From: AcAMD-5 sp044343935
GTDB taxonomy: Bacteria > Actinomycetota > Actinomycetes > S36-B12 > UBA5976
Assembly: GCA_044343935.1 (NCBI GenBank)
Contig: JBIJDU010000004.1
Location: 3,929 to 67,928 of the forward strand
Direction of reading: 5' to 3'
DNA length: 64,000 nucleotides
Shown in pieces: positions 48,563 through 56,852 of this stretch. The notes beneath the pieces were generated by a model. It was not told the DNA's origin. It worked only from the letters and a program-made list of their open reading frames with translations, and searched no databases. The position numbers and the translations under genes are program-made. Position 1 is the stretch's first letter. Every line of letters starts with the position of its first letter.

Positions 48563-49175
48563 AGAAGTGACTGGTAATTTTAAGGAGTCAGAGGTGAGTT
48601 CTGAGTCGGGCTTGGGTGCACCAAGTGTACGAAGTGCTGTCGAAGCATTGCTACTGCTTCAAGATGATGGGGTAACAACGCTGGAACTGGCGCAACACAT
48701 TGGTCGACCAGATGTTGAAATTCAAGCCACTTTGTCCGAACTTCAACAAGAGTATCTAACCGAGCAACGAGGATTTGAAATTCGCGAAGTAAATGGAAGA
48801 TGGCGTTTTTATTCGTCATCAATTTGCTCTGAGCTCGTAGAGCGATATGTAAAGGATGGGCAAAACGCCCGGTTGACTCAAGCATCACTAGAAACGTTAT
48901 CGGTTATTGCTTATCGCCAGCCCACAACGCGAGCTCGAGTTGCGGCGATTCGTGGCGTGAATGTTGATGGTGTAATTAGAACTTTGATGGCCCGTGGATT
49001 AGTTCAAGAATCTGGCACCGAGCAGGGAAGTGGCGCGTTATTGATTCATACCACTGATTTATTTCTAGAACGAATGGGCATCACATCGCTTGATGATTTG
49101 CCATCGATCGAGCAGTTCCTACCTGACATAGCCGCGATAGAAGCGTTGACTGATGCAGCAACGGATATTGAATGA
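48555..49175 (+). CDS. scpB: Segregation and condensation protein B
   Basis: ScpB binds ScpA in the SMC complex. It has two winged-helix domains (about 20-100 and 105-180), with the motif L-E-T-L-S-V-I-A-Y-R-Q-P-x-T-R-A and R-G-V-N-V-D-G-V-I-R-T-L. ATG at 48555 overlaps the scpA stop by 8 bases. A GTG at 48594 has a better Shine-Dalgarno (AAGGAG, 6 bases before) and would give a shorter protein starting M-S-S-E-S; both are possible, as the tail before it is variable in the family. Confidence 0.93.
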   Translation: MNEEVTGNFKESEVSSESGLGAPSVRSAVEALLLLQDDGVTTLELAQHIGRPDVEIQATLSELQQEYLTEQRGFEIREVNGRWRFYSSSICSELVERYVKDGQNARLTQASLETLSVIAYRQPTTRARVAAIRGVNVDGVIRTLMARGLVQESGTEQGSGALLIHTTDLFLERMGITSLDDLPSIEQFLPDIAAIEALTDAATDIE

Positions 49176-49918
49176 AGCCCACATCAGAAGAAGGAATTCG
49201 GTTACAAAAAATTCTAGCCGCCGCAGGCATCGGCTCTCGTCGAATGTGTGAAGAATTAATCGATGAGGGTAGAGTAACAATTGATGGCAAAGTTGTTACC
49301 AGCCAAGGTGTTAGAGTGAAAGCAGATGAAGTTGAGATTCGTGTTGATGGCGAATTAATCTCGCCATTTTCTGATAAAACTGTGCTGCTATTTAATAAAC
49401 CTGTTGGGGTGCTAACCACCATGCATGATGAAATGCACCGGCCTTGTGTTGGTGACTATGTGGTAGATCGGGCAGAACGTCTTTTTCATGTCGGTAGACT
49501 AGATGCTGATACCGATGGTTTGTTGATCTTAACTAATGATGGTCAATTGGCGAACCATCTTACGCACCCAACTTTTGGAGTATCAAAAACTTATTTAGTA
49601 AGAATTCCAGCACCAGTTCCTAAAGACATTGGCAAGCAGGTAAAAACTGGTGTGGTATTGGATGATGGTTTGGCTCGTTTCGATGAATTCAGAGTGATAA
49701 ACAGTACTAAATCCGAAGCATTGGTGGAAGTAGTTCTCCACGAAGGACGAAACAGAATTATTAGGCGAGTATTTGAAACATTGGGGATACCCATCCGTGG
49801 TCTCACACGAGTTGCGATTGGTCCAGTTCAATTGCGGGATTTAAAATCTGGTCAACTGCGTAGAATTTCTAGTGGGGAGCTAAAGGCGCTTCGACTGGCG
49901 GCTGGATTGGCTGAGTAA
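49172..49918 (+). CDS. rluB: rRNA pseudouridine synthase, RluB/RsuA family
   Basis: It isomerises a specific uridine in 23S (or 16S) rRNA. The N-terminal S4 domain (about 1-60) is followed by the catalytic motif G-R-L-D-A-D-T-D-G-L-L-I-L-T-N-D-G with catalytic Asp, then K-T-Y-L-V. Length is 248 aa. Next to scpB as in most Gram-positives. The target nucleotide cannot be settled from sequence; RluB is the customary name for this neighbourhood. Confidence 0.93.
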   Translation: MKPTSEEGIRLQKILAAAGIGSRRMCEELIDEGRVTIDGKVVTSQGVRVKADEVEIRVDGELISPFSDKTVLLFNKPVGVLTTMHDEMHRPCVGDYVVDRAERLFHVGRLDADTDGLLILTNDGQLANHLTHPTFGVSKTYLVRIPAPVPKDIGKQVKTGVVLDDGLARFDEFRVINSTKSEALVEVVLHEGRNRIIRRVFETLGIPIRGLTRVAIGPVQLRDLKSGQLRRISSGELKALRLAAGLAE

Positions 49919-49921
49919 GGT
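49916..49921 (+). promoter_or_regulatory. Putative -10 box of a leaderless aroH transcript
   Basis: TAAGGT begins 12 bases before the aroH ATG and contains the rluB stop. AAGG within it could alternatively serve as a Shine-Dalgarno 7 bases upstream, so this case is ambiguous. Confidence 0.3.
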
Positions 49922-49927
49922 TCGCTC

Positions 49928-50290
49928 ATGGAAATTCGAGCAATTCGTGGGGCCACTAAATTGGTCTCAGACGATGCAGCTGAAATGGAACAAGCGGTCT
50001 CGGAATTATTGCTCGAGATGGTGGCTCGAAATAGCATTCAACTAGAAGATCTGGTAAGCGTTTTTTTCACGGCGACTCCTGACATAAAATCAGCATTCCC
50101 TGCTGCAGCCGCACGAAAATTGGGTTGGAAAGATGTTCCATTGATGTGTAGTGTTGAAATGGACGTGGTTAATTCCCTTAAACCGGTAATCAGAGTCATG
50201 ATGCATGCAAAAGTTTCCAGGCGTCGAAATGAAATTCAACATGTCTATCTTCGAGGTGCCGAGGTTTTGAGATTGGACATCGCCCAATGA
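49928..50290 (+). CDS. aroH: Chorismate mutase, AroH class
   Basis: AroH rearranges chorismate to prephenate. The 120 aa trimeric AroH type is recognised by I-R-A-I-R-G-A-T near the start, F-F-T-A-T-P-D-I, and the C-terminal H-V-Y-L-R-G-A-E-V-L-R. The product is the substrate of tyrA, whose start overlaps this stop by 4 bases. Most mycobacteria use the unrelated AroQ fold instead. Confidence 0.95.
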   Translation: MEIRAIRGATKLVSDDAAEMEQAVSELLLEMVARNSIQLEDLVSVFFTATPDIKSAFPAAAARKLGWKDVPLMCSVEMDVVNSLKPVIRVMMHAKVSRRRNEIQHVYLRGAEVLRLDIAQ

Positions 50291-51339
50291 ATGAACCCAA
50301 TGTTCTGATCATTGGTGGCGGATTGATTGGCGGAAGTATCTCGTTAGCCTTAACTAAGTTGGGTATTTCCCATCAAGTATCTGATACCGATAAGACTGTT
50401 AAAAGTACCCTTGAGTCTAAGGGCGATATTCAGTCAAACATTGATTCATCTCTAATTGATTTAGTCTTTATTGCTGTTCCACCAGTAATGGTAGAACAGC
50501 AAATGAATGTAGTTTTTAATGATTATCCAAATGCAATAGTTTCAGATGTGACATCTGTTAAGGAGCCGTACCAACAAGCTGTCGCAAATTTAGGGGCCCT
50601 TGAAAGATACGTCGGCGGGCATCCTATGGCAGGAAAAGAATTAGGCGGGGCCCAATCCGCTGAAGCTAATTTATTTGCAGATCGAATTTGGATTTTATGT
50701 CCAAACAATTACAACGATAAGGCGCTCTCCATTGTAGAAAAGCTTGTCTCTCGGTTGGGTGCAATTCCTATTCAAATGAAATCTGATGAACATGACCAAG
50801 TAATTGGCGTATTATCTCATTTACCACAGATACTTTCATCAACTTTAGTTGAAGTGGCGGTATCCAATAACGGTAATCTTGATGTAGCGGGACCTGCTTT
50901 TCGCGACATGACTCGAATAGCATCCAGTGATCCAACACTATGGACTCAGATTCTTATTGCAAATGAAAAGAACGTAACTAAGTTTCTTGACAAAACTATA
51001 GATTCCTTGAATAAGTTAAGAAATGTATTATCGGCTAAACAGCGAGATGGCATTTTTGAGTACTTTGACCAGTCTCGACAAAAAGCATTAAATTTGCCGG
51101 GTAAGCATGGCGGCAGAGCCAATTCTTATGGCGAAATTAGTATTCGTGTAAAGGATGAACCTGGGTCACTGGCACAGTTGTTCTTATTGGCGCAAAAGAT
51201 TAATCTAAATATTGAGGATGTCTACATAGAGCACGTACTTAACCGGCCATTGGCTGTTATTAGACTTTTTATTGATCCCAATGAAGTAGAGCGTGCTAGA
51301 GCGCTCTACATAGCAAACGGTTGGGAACTTCGTGACTAG
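50287..51339 (+). CDS. tyrA: Prephenate dehydrogenase with C-terminal ACT domain
   Basis: TyrA oxidatively decarboxylates prephenate for tyrosine synthesis. The NAD-binding motif I-G-G-G-L-I-G-G-S is at residues 8-16, H-P-M-A-G-K-E-L-G-G is the active-site segment, and the last ~70 residues form an ACT domain (I-S-I-R-V-K-D-E-P-G-S-L-A), so feedback control by tyrosine is likely. Length is 350 aa. Coupled to aroH and overlapping cmk-der by 8 bases. Confidence 0.94.
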   Translation: MNEPNVLIIGGGLIGGSISLALTKLGISHQVSDTDKTVKSTLESKGDIQSNIDSSLIDLVFIAVPPVMVEQQMNVVFNDYPNAIVSDVTSVKEPYQQAVANLGALERYVGGHPMAGKELGGAQSAEANLFADRIWILCPNNYNDKALSIVEKLVSRLGAIPIQMKSDEHDQVIGVLSHLPQILSSTLVEVAVSNNGNLDVAGPAFRDMTRIASSDPTLWTQILIANEKNVTKFLDKTIDSLNKLRNVLSAKQRDGIFEYFDQSRQKALNLPGKHGGRANSYGEISIRVKDEPGSLAQLFLLAQKINLNIEDVYIEHVLNRPLAVIRLFIDPNEVERARALYIANGWELRD

Positions 51340-53371
51340 TGAATTTGTTCAAATTGCTATTGACGGGCCAAGTGGAACCGGAAAGTCATCAGTAGCAAAA
51401 GCGATTGCATCCAATCTTGGGTTTGGTTACCTTGATACAGGCGCGTTATATCGTTGTGTGGCTTTAGCCGCAGTATCTGCCAGGATTCAGCCAGATGATT
51501 TAGGAGCATTAGGACCGCTTTTGTCTCGGATAAATATTGAGATAAGTACAGATCCAAAAGATCAATGGGTACATCTTGACCATGTTGATGTAGCGGAAGA
51601 AATTCGAACTTTAGAGATTTCAGATCTTTCTTCTAAATACAGTGCAATTCCCAACGTGCGCGATTTCTTGCTAACAAAACAACGAGAGATAATTTCGAAT
51701 TTTCAGAATCTTGGCGCTGGAATAGTAGTAGAGGGACGAGATATTGGATCTGTTGTGATGCCTGACGCAGACCTAAAATTCTTTTTAACTGCCGATCCAA
51801 GCGTACGCGCTGAAAGACGCGGCAATGAGTTAGGCATTTCGGACTCAGACATCACTAAACATTTGCAGGATAGGGACGCTAGAGATGAAAACCGTTCACT
51901 TTCACCGCTAATGGCAACTAAAGATGCAATTGTAATTGATACGTCGGCAATGAATCTCTCAGATTCAGTTGATTTTCTAATGTCAGAGATTGCGCAGTCA
52001 CCAGTTTTCGTATCCGATCTGGAAGAAGAAGATAATCACTTTGGTGAATTCCAGCCATTGGATGAATGGTTCCCAGTAGTAGCGATTTTAGGTCGTCCAA
52101 ATGTGGGAAAGTCAACTTTAGTAAACCGAATCATCGGTCAGCGAAGTGCAGTGACCGAAGATACACCCGGCGTAACTCGAGATCGAGTCTCCTACCAAGC
52201 TGAGTGGAATGGTCGTAATTTTATGGTCGTGGACACCGGGGGATGGGATTCGAAAGCAACTGGTTTATACGAGCAAGTGGCTCGACAGGCCGAATTCGCG
52301 GTAACACAAGCAGATTTATGCCTTCTTGTAATCGACGCATCGGTTGGAGCTACAGATGATGATTTACTACTCATTAGAAAACTTAGAGAATCAAAGATTC
52401 CAATTTTGTTAATTGCAAATAAAGTGGATTCACCCAAGGATGAGTCTGATGCAAGTTTGTTATGGAGTTTGGGATTAGGTGAACCCTTTTTTGTCTCGGC
52501 GCTACATGGACGAAACGCTGGTGACTTGTTGGATTTGATTGTGACCAAATTGCCTAGCGAACCCAAGCGATTTAAGACTCATTTAGGTTCGAATGCGGTA
52601 GCAATACTCGGAAGACCTAATGTTGGTAAAAGCAGTTTGCTTAACCATCTCACTGGCCAATCGCGTGCAGTAGTTAGTGATATAGCGGGAACAACTGTCG
52701 ATCCAATAGATGAGTATGTCCGAATTGGTGAAACTGATTGGGTTTTTATTGATACTGCCGGTATTAGAAAGAAATTTAAGCAGGACAGTGGGCACGAATA
52801 CTACGCCGTGCTACGTACGCAAGGAGCCATAGATCGGGCCGATGTCGTAGTTGTGCTCATCGATGCGACCGAAGAATTGTCGGATCAAGATAGGCGAATA
52901 ATCAATCTTGCCGATGAAGCCGGTAAGGGGATACTTATTTGTTTTAATAAATGGGATTTAGTTGATGAGGATCGTCGAATTTCACTTGAACGAGAAATAG
53001 ATCGAGACCTACAGCAACAGAGATGGATCCCAAAAATCAATATTTCGGCAACTTCAGGTCGCTCAGTGCTTAAGATCGCTCCAACACTTGAAATGATTCT
53101 AGCTAATTGGCGTCGACGAATACCGACATCTGAACTTAATAAACTGATTAAAGAATTTGTGATGGAGAATCCTCATCCGTTACGTGGCGGAAGGCAAGCG
53201 AAGATACTATTTGCAACACAAGTTGCAACTTCACCACCAACCTTTGCGTTATTTGCTTCTAGACCATTAGATGATGGTTATATAAGATTTCTGGAAAGAC
53301 GTTTACGTGAGAATTTTGAATTCATTGGAACGCCACTTAGGTTCAAGCAGAGAATTCGAAATAATAAATAA
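51332..53371 (+). CDS. cmk-der: Fused cytidylate kinase / ribosome-assembly GTPase Der
   Basis: This is a single 679 aa reading frame. Residues ~1-225 are cytidylate kinase: P-loop D-G-P-S-G-T-G-K-S and V-E-G-R-D-I-G-S-V, making CDP from CMP. From ~248 it is Der, with two GTPase domains (G1 at ~252 and ~427, both G-R-P-N-V-G-K-S; N-K-V-D and N-K-W-D as G4) and a C-terminal KH-like domain. No internal stop or frameshift separates them. I know the bifunctional cmk/Der annotation from several Actinobacteria; in M. tuberculosis they are adjacent separate genes. Start is GTG at 51332. Confidence 0.95.
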   Translation: MTSEFVQIAIDGPSGTGKSSVAKAIASNLGFGYLDTGALYRCVALAAVSARIQPDDLGALGPLLSRINIEISTDPKDQWVHLDHVDVAEEIRTLEISDLSSKYSAIPNVRDFLLTKQREIISNFQNLGAGIVVEGRDIGSVVMPDADLKFFLTADPSVRAERRGNELGISDSDITKHLQDRDARDENRSLSPLMATKDAIVIDTSAMNLSDSVDFLMSEIAQSPVFVSDLEEEDNHFGEFQPLDEWFPVVAILGRPNVGKSTLVNRIIGQRSAVTEDTPGVTRDRVSYQAEWNGRNFMVVDTGGWDSKATGLYEQVARQAEFAVTQADLCLLVIDASVGATDDDLLLIRKLRESKIPILLIANKVDSPKDESDASLLWSLGLGEPFFVSALHGRNAGDLLDLIVTKLPSEPKRFKTHLGSNAVAILGRPNVGKSSLLNHLTGQSRAVVSDIAGTTVDPIDEYVRIGETDWVFIDTAGIRKKFKQDSGHEYYAVLRTQGAIDRADVVVVLIDATEELSDQDRRIINLADEAGKGILICFNKWDLVDEDRRISLEREIDRDLQQQRWIPKINISATSGRSVLKIAPTLEMILANWRRRIPTSELNKLIKEFVMENPHPLRGGRQAKILFATQVATSPPTFALFASRPLDDGYIRFLERRLRENFEFIGTPLRFKQRIRNNK

Positions 53372-53445
53372 CGGGTTGTAGCGCAGCTTGGTAGCGCACT
53401 TGGCTGGGGGTCAAGGGGTCGCGGGTTCAAATCCCGCCAACCCGA
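53372..53445 (+). tRNA. tRNA-Pro (anticodon GGG)
   Basis: The cloverleaf is complete: acceptor CGGGTTG/CAACCCG, D stem GCGC/GCGC, anticodon stem CTTGG/TCAAG (one G-U), loop CTGGGGG giving anticodon GGG, T arm GCGGG-TTCAAAT-CCCGC, discriminator A. CCA is not encoded. It begins at the first base after the der stop and ends at the base before the apt stop codon on the other strand. Confidence 0.95.
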
Positions 53446-53967
53446 CTAACTGATTAGAGAATAGATCTCGATATTGGGTAATTTTGCTCTGCCATTTAAC
53501 GCGGCAATCTCGCTAATAACTGAAATAGCAACTATTTCGCAATTTTGATCCTGCAAAAGCGAAACCAAGGCAGCCAAGGTACCACCTGTTGCCAATACGT
53601 CATCCACAATCAACACCTTGGAATTAGCAGGAATATCTTGTCGATGAATTTCAAGGGTTGCGGTGCCGTACTCTAGGTTGTATTCGGCGGCTTTAGTTTC
53701 TCTGGGAAGTTTCCCTGCTTTACGCGCTGGAACAAAACCTGCTCCTAATTCATAGGCGATCGCTGCACCCACTAAGAAGCCTCTAGCCTCGATGCCAACA
53801 ACGTGCGTAATTTGACTGGTTTGAAACGGTTGGGCCATGGTTTGAATCAGTGCGTGAAATGCTGCTGGGTTGCCCAACACCGGAGTTATATCTTGGAAAA
53901 TGACACCAGGCTTAGGGTAGTCCGGAATGCGTAAAATCATCTGGTCAAGTTCGGCAATGCTCAGCAT
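53446..53967 (-). CDS. apt: Adenine phosphoribosyltransferase
   Basis: Apt salvages adenine to AMP with PRPP. The PRPP motif is V-L-I-V-D-D-V-L-A-T-G-G-T, and the N-terminus has I-P-D-Y-P-K-P-G-V-I-F-Q-D-I-T-P. Length is 173 aa. It is the only minus-strand gene among its neighbours, convergent with the der-tRNA unit with no gap and no terminator, and divergent from pgsA across 26 bases. In many actinobacteria apt sits beside relA; that is not the case here. Confidence 0.96.
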   Translation of the reverse strand: MLSIAELDQMILRIPDYPKPGVIFQDITPVLGNPAAFHALIQTMAQPFQTSQITHVVGIEARGFLVGAAIAYELGAGFVPARKAGKLPRETKAAEYNLEYGTATLEIHRQDIPANSKVLIVDDVLATGGTLAALVSLLQDQNCEIVAISVISEIAALNGRAKLPNIEIYSLIS

Positions 53968-53973
53968 GGGTAA

Positions 53974-53979
53974 ATAATG
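53974..53979 (-). promoter_or_regulatory. Putative -10 box for apt
   Basis: Read on the minus strand the hexamer is CATTAT and begins 12 bases before the apt ATG. It keeps the A at position 2 and T at position 6. It lies next to the opposing pgsA -10 within a 26-base divergent gap. Confidence 0.35.
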
Positions 53980-53981
53980 CC

Positions 53982-53987
53982 TACACT
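53982..53987 (+). promoter_or_regulatory. Putative -10 box of a leaderless pgsA transcript
   Basis: TACACT begins exactly 12 bases before the pgsA GTG (53994). The intervening G-rich bases abut the GTG too closely to act as a Shine-Dalgarno. Confidence 0.45.
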
Positions 53988-53993
53988 AAGGGG

Positions 53994-54545
53994 GTGAAGT
54001 TGTTCGACACCCCGAATTGGCAGGAACTACGATCAATTCCAAATTTGATCTCGCTAGGCCGGTTAATCCTGATTCCGTATTTAGTTTTTTTGATTCTTCA
54101 AGAGAACTGGCAGCTGGCCACGGGCTTGGCAGTTTTATTAGGACTTAGCGATTTTGTAGACGGCTGGGTTGCCAGAAGATTTGATATGACAACATCCTTG
54201 GGATCATTGCTCGACCCACTGATAGATCGCATCTTTATCTCGGCAATTTTGGTAGCCATGGTGTGGGCAGATGTCATTCCGGTCTTGATACTCGGTGCAA
54301 TTGTTGGACGTGATGTTCTCTTATTAGTACTCAATTCAATAAGAGGTAATAAATTGGCCGTGAATGTTATCTATCTTGGCAAAATGGGTACTTGGTTCCT
54401 TTTTGTTTCTTTTGCCTTGCTGTTTCTAAATCAATTAATAAGTTCTGGCAACTTAGCTGGATTTGCGGCAGCAGGTATTGCTTGGAGCGTTATCATTTAT
54501 TGGCTGGCAGGTTGGCAATATTTTAAAGATGCGGTGAAGGGATAA
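53994..54545 (+). CDS. pgsA: CDP-alcohol phosphatidyltransferase (PgsA-like)
   Basis: This membrane enzyme transfers a phosphatidyl group from CDP-diacylglycerol to an alcohol, probably glycerol 3-phosphate or phosphatidylglycerol. The full family motif D-G-x2-A-R-x8-G-x3-D-x3-D is seen in D-G-W-V-A-R-R ... G-S-L-L-D-P-L-I-D. Hydrophobic segments span much of the 183 aa. It heads the DUF881-sbp-DUF881-garA block, as pgsA2 (Rv1822) does in M. tuberculosis. Exact substrate (PGP synthase versus cardiolipin synthase) is not settled. Confidence 0.9.
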   Translation: MKLFDTPNWQELRSIPNLISLGRLILIPYLVFLILQENWQLATGLAVLLGLSDFVDGWVARRFDMTTSLGSLLDPLIDRIFISAILVAMVWADVIPVLILGAIVGRDVLLLVLNSIRGNKLAVNVIYLGKMGTWFLFVSFALLFLNQLISSGNLAGFAAAGIAWSVIIYWLAGWQYFKDAVKG

Positions 54546-54546
54546 C

Positions 54547-55380
54547 ATGAGTGGATTACCGCCAATTCCCGTAACCGAACGTGAAGATAGCATGCGACTT
54601 CTATATCTAGTTTTGGATGATGCTAATCATACATTCGGACCACCTATTCCCAAGGGTCAGAAACCACGATTTCGAAGTGTTACCGCTGGTGTCAGTCTTT
54701 TTATTGTAATTGGAATTTTCTTTGGAATCGCATTTGGGTTAACTCGAGAATTAGTTCCAATCCAAGAAACCACTCGTCAAGAATTACAACAACGTATCTT
54801 GGCCACTCAAGATCAACTTATTGTTACCCAAGGACTACTCGCGGATCAAATAGAATTACTTGAATCAGTAAAACAGGATGTGTCTAAGCAATCTAATACA
54901 ATTCAACGGATAAATTCAAATATTTCACAGCTAAATACAGTAGCAGGTTATAGTGAGGTTCGAGGAGATGGCATTCGGGTAACTATTCAATCTTCGGTCA
55001 ATCCCAGTGTGGAAGATGGAATCGATTTGGGAGTTGTAATTGACAGTGATATTGCTAGGGTAGTTAATGGAATTTTCGCACGCGGTGGAATTGCAGTGTC
55101 AATAAACGATCATCGAATCACGAGCACCACAGCAATTCGCTCAGCTGGTGAAGCTATTTTGGTAGGTTATCAACCGCTCATTCCACCTTATGAAATATTA
55201 GCGATTGGCAATGCCAGCCGAATGCTGCGAGAATTGAAAACGGGGGATACCGGAATAGACTTAAGCGAAATATCAGATCGTTATGGAGTTAGATTTACAA
55301 TAAGTGAAGTTAGTCAAATCAGCATACCCGCGTCAATTACACCCTTACGAAATAGGGTTTCAGTTAGGATAATCGAATGA
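54547..55380 (+). CDS. DUF881 membrane-anchored protein (first copy)
   Basis: A 277 aa protein with a cytoplasmic N-terminus, one membrane helix (~44-66), a periplasm-side coiled coil (~73-135) and a DUF881 domain (~140-277) with typical segments V-R-G-D-G-I-R-V-T-I and S-I-N-D-H-R-I. The family is linked by position to cell division and envelope genes in Gram-positives, but the molecular role is unknown. AAGGGA precedes the ATG. It matches Rv1823 by position. Confidence 0.9.
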   Translation: MSGLPPIPVTEREDSMRLLYLVLDDANHTFGPPIPKGQKPRFRSVTAGVSLFIVIGIFFGIAFGLTRELVPIQETTRQELQQRILATQDQLIVTQGLLADQIELLESVKQDVSKQSNTIQRINSNISQLNTVAGYSEVRGDGIRVTIQSSVNPSVEDGIDLGVVIDSDIARVVNGIFARGGIAVSINDHRITSTTAIRSAGEAILVGYQPLIPPYEILAIGNASRMLRELKTGDTGIDLSEISDRYGVRFTISEVSQISIPASITPLRNRVSVRIIE

Positions 55381-55709
55381 TAGGTGTCGTAGCTTTAATC
55401 GTCGGACTGGTGCTGGGTTTATTGGTTCAGCCCGATATTCCGTTATGGATCCAGCCTTATCTGCCTATTGCTTTAATTGCAGCGTTGGATGCGGTAGTTG
55501 GTGCCGGCAGGGCGGCGTTAGAGAAACGATTTTCGGATCGCATATTTGTAATTTCATTTCTATCAAATACCACCTTGGCGGCCTTCATGGTCTTTATTGG
55601 TGATCAACTTGGCATTGGTTCTCAGCTCTCAACGGGAGTATTGATTGTTCTCGCGATGCGAATCTTTGTTAATGCATCGGCGATTAGACGTTTAGTCCTT
55701 AAGGCGTAG
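55377..55709 (+). CDS. sbp: Small basic protein Sbp (DUF1290)
   Basis: A 110 aa, highly hydrophobic membrane protein with about three helices (1-18, 25-45, 55-95) and a basic tail (R-R-L-V-L-K-A). The conserved A-L-D-A-V-V-G-A-G-R-A and F-V-N-A-S-A-I-R-R segments identify the Sbp family. It is always found between two DUF881 genes in this block (Rv1824 in M. tuberculosis). Function unknown. Confidence 0.92.
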   Translation: MIGVVALIVGLVLGLLVQPDIPLWIQPYLPIALIAALDAVVGAGRAALEKRFSDRIFVISFLSNTTLAAFMVFIGDQLGIGSQLSTGVLIVLAMRIFVNASAIRRLVLKA

Positions 55710-55710
55710 A

Positions 55711-56382
55711 GTGAAAGTTTCTCGAAATAATCTCATCTTGATTTTCTTCTCTGGCATAACTGGCTTATTGCTTGCCTGGGGCTTGCAAGTTGTAAATCAA
55801 CCTGATTATCTTAGAAACGCAAGGCAAGAAGACCTTGTTCGTATTTTAGATGAGTTAACAACTAGAGAAGATGATTTAGCAAGGGAAGTGCGGCGACTTG
55901 AATCGCTAGCAACTGAATTGCAACGTGGTAACGAAGAGGCAGTAATACAAGATTTGGAGGAAAGAGAACGCGCGTTGCGAGTGTTATCTGGCACCGTAGG
56001 TGTAGCCGGTCCAGGTCTTGAAATAACAATCGCTGATCCTGGTATAAATGTAAGCGCAACGGTATTTTTTGATTTGATTAATGAATTGCGAGATGCCGGC
56101 GCCGAAGCTATTTCAGTAAATGACGCTCGAGTAGTAGCCAATACTGGTATTTCTGAGATAACAGGAGGTTTACAGATTGGAGATAGAGCGGTATTGCCGC
56201 CTTACCAAGTTAAGGTGATTGGAAATCCACTTACCATGACCACCGCCCTCAAAATTCCAGGCGGTATTTTTGATGTTTTGAAGGCCGCTGGCGCTATAAC
56301 AAATTCTCGAGATCTTGAAGAAGTTGAGATCACCAGTGTGGTTAGTTCACGACCTCAGGTGAACGCTCAACCTGTTGATTAG
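55711..56382 (+). CDS. DUF881 membrane-anchored protein (second copy)
   Basis: A 223 aa paralogue of the gene at 54547: a single N-terminal membrane helix (~7-26), a coiled coil (~35-90) and a DUF881 domain (P-G-L-E-I-T-I-A-D, I-S-V-N-D-A-R-V). GTG start one base after the sbp stop, with AAGG 6 bases before. It corresponds to Rv1825. The pair may form a hetero-oligomer through their coiled coils; that is inference. Confidence 0.9.
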   Translation: MKVSRNNLILIFFSGITGLLLAWGLQVVNQPDYLRNARQEDLVRILDELTTREDDLAREVRRLESLATELQRGNEEAVIQDLEERERALRVLSGTVGVAGPGLEITIADPGINVSATVFFDLINELRDAGAEAISVNDARVVANTGISEITGGLQIGDRAVLPPYQVKVIGNPLTMTTALKIPGGIFDVLKAAGAITNSRDLEEVEITSVVSSRPQVNAQPVD

Positions 56383-56432
56383 ACTTTTTTAGTAATTTAG
56401 GTGAAAATTTGCTCTTATAAATAGGAGGCGTG

Positions 56433-56852
56433 ATGCATCAGTCAAATGAACGTGACCAACATGATGCCACCTGGGCTATACCTATTGTGGATGGTTTTAC
56501 CGGACCTCAGTCAGCCATTGCTGCTGATCAAGCTGAAATTCCACTAGGTTCCGCAGCACTCTTAGTTGTAAAAGGACCTCAAGTGGGCGAGGTTTTTGTG
56601 CTTCAGCCATCGTCTAATTCGATAGGCAGAAGTGAAGATAACGAATTGATGCTAGATGACGTTACGGTATCAAGAAATCACGCCACAATTGAAAAGATTG
56701 ATCAGGCATGGATACTGAAGGATCTAAGTTCACTAAACGGTACATATGTAAATCGCAGTCGTATTGATGAAATTAAGTTGACTGGGGGAGAAGAGTTGCA
56801 AATAGGAAAATATCGATTTGCCTTCTTATTGCCCACTGCTGGGTCAAGATGA
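56433..56852 (+). CDS. garA: FHA-domain protein, GarA/OdhI-like
   Basis: GarA proteins bind and inhibit 2-oxoglutarate dehydrogenase and activate glutamate synthase, controlled by Ser/Thr kinases. The C-terminal FHA domain (about 43-135) has its phosphothreonine-binding residues G65-R66, S80-R-N-H83 and L-N102-G-T. In M. tuberculosis the N-terminus carries the phospho-acceptor motif E-T-T-S; here the aligned segment reads D-A-T13-W, so one of two threonines is gone. AGGAGG precedes ATG at 56433. gcvH, which normally precedes garA, is missing. GarA assignment rests on position and FHA identity. Confidence 0.85.
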   Translation: MHQSNERDQHDATWAIPIVDGFTGPQSAIAADQAEIPLGSAALLVVKGPQVGEVFVLQPSSNSIGRSEDNELMLDDVTVSRNHATIEKIDQAWILKDLSSLNGTYVNRSRIDEIKLTGGEELQIGKYRFAFLLPTAGSR

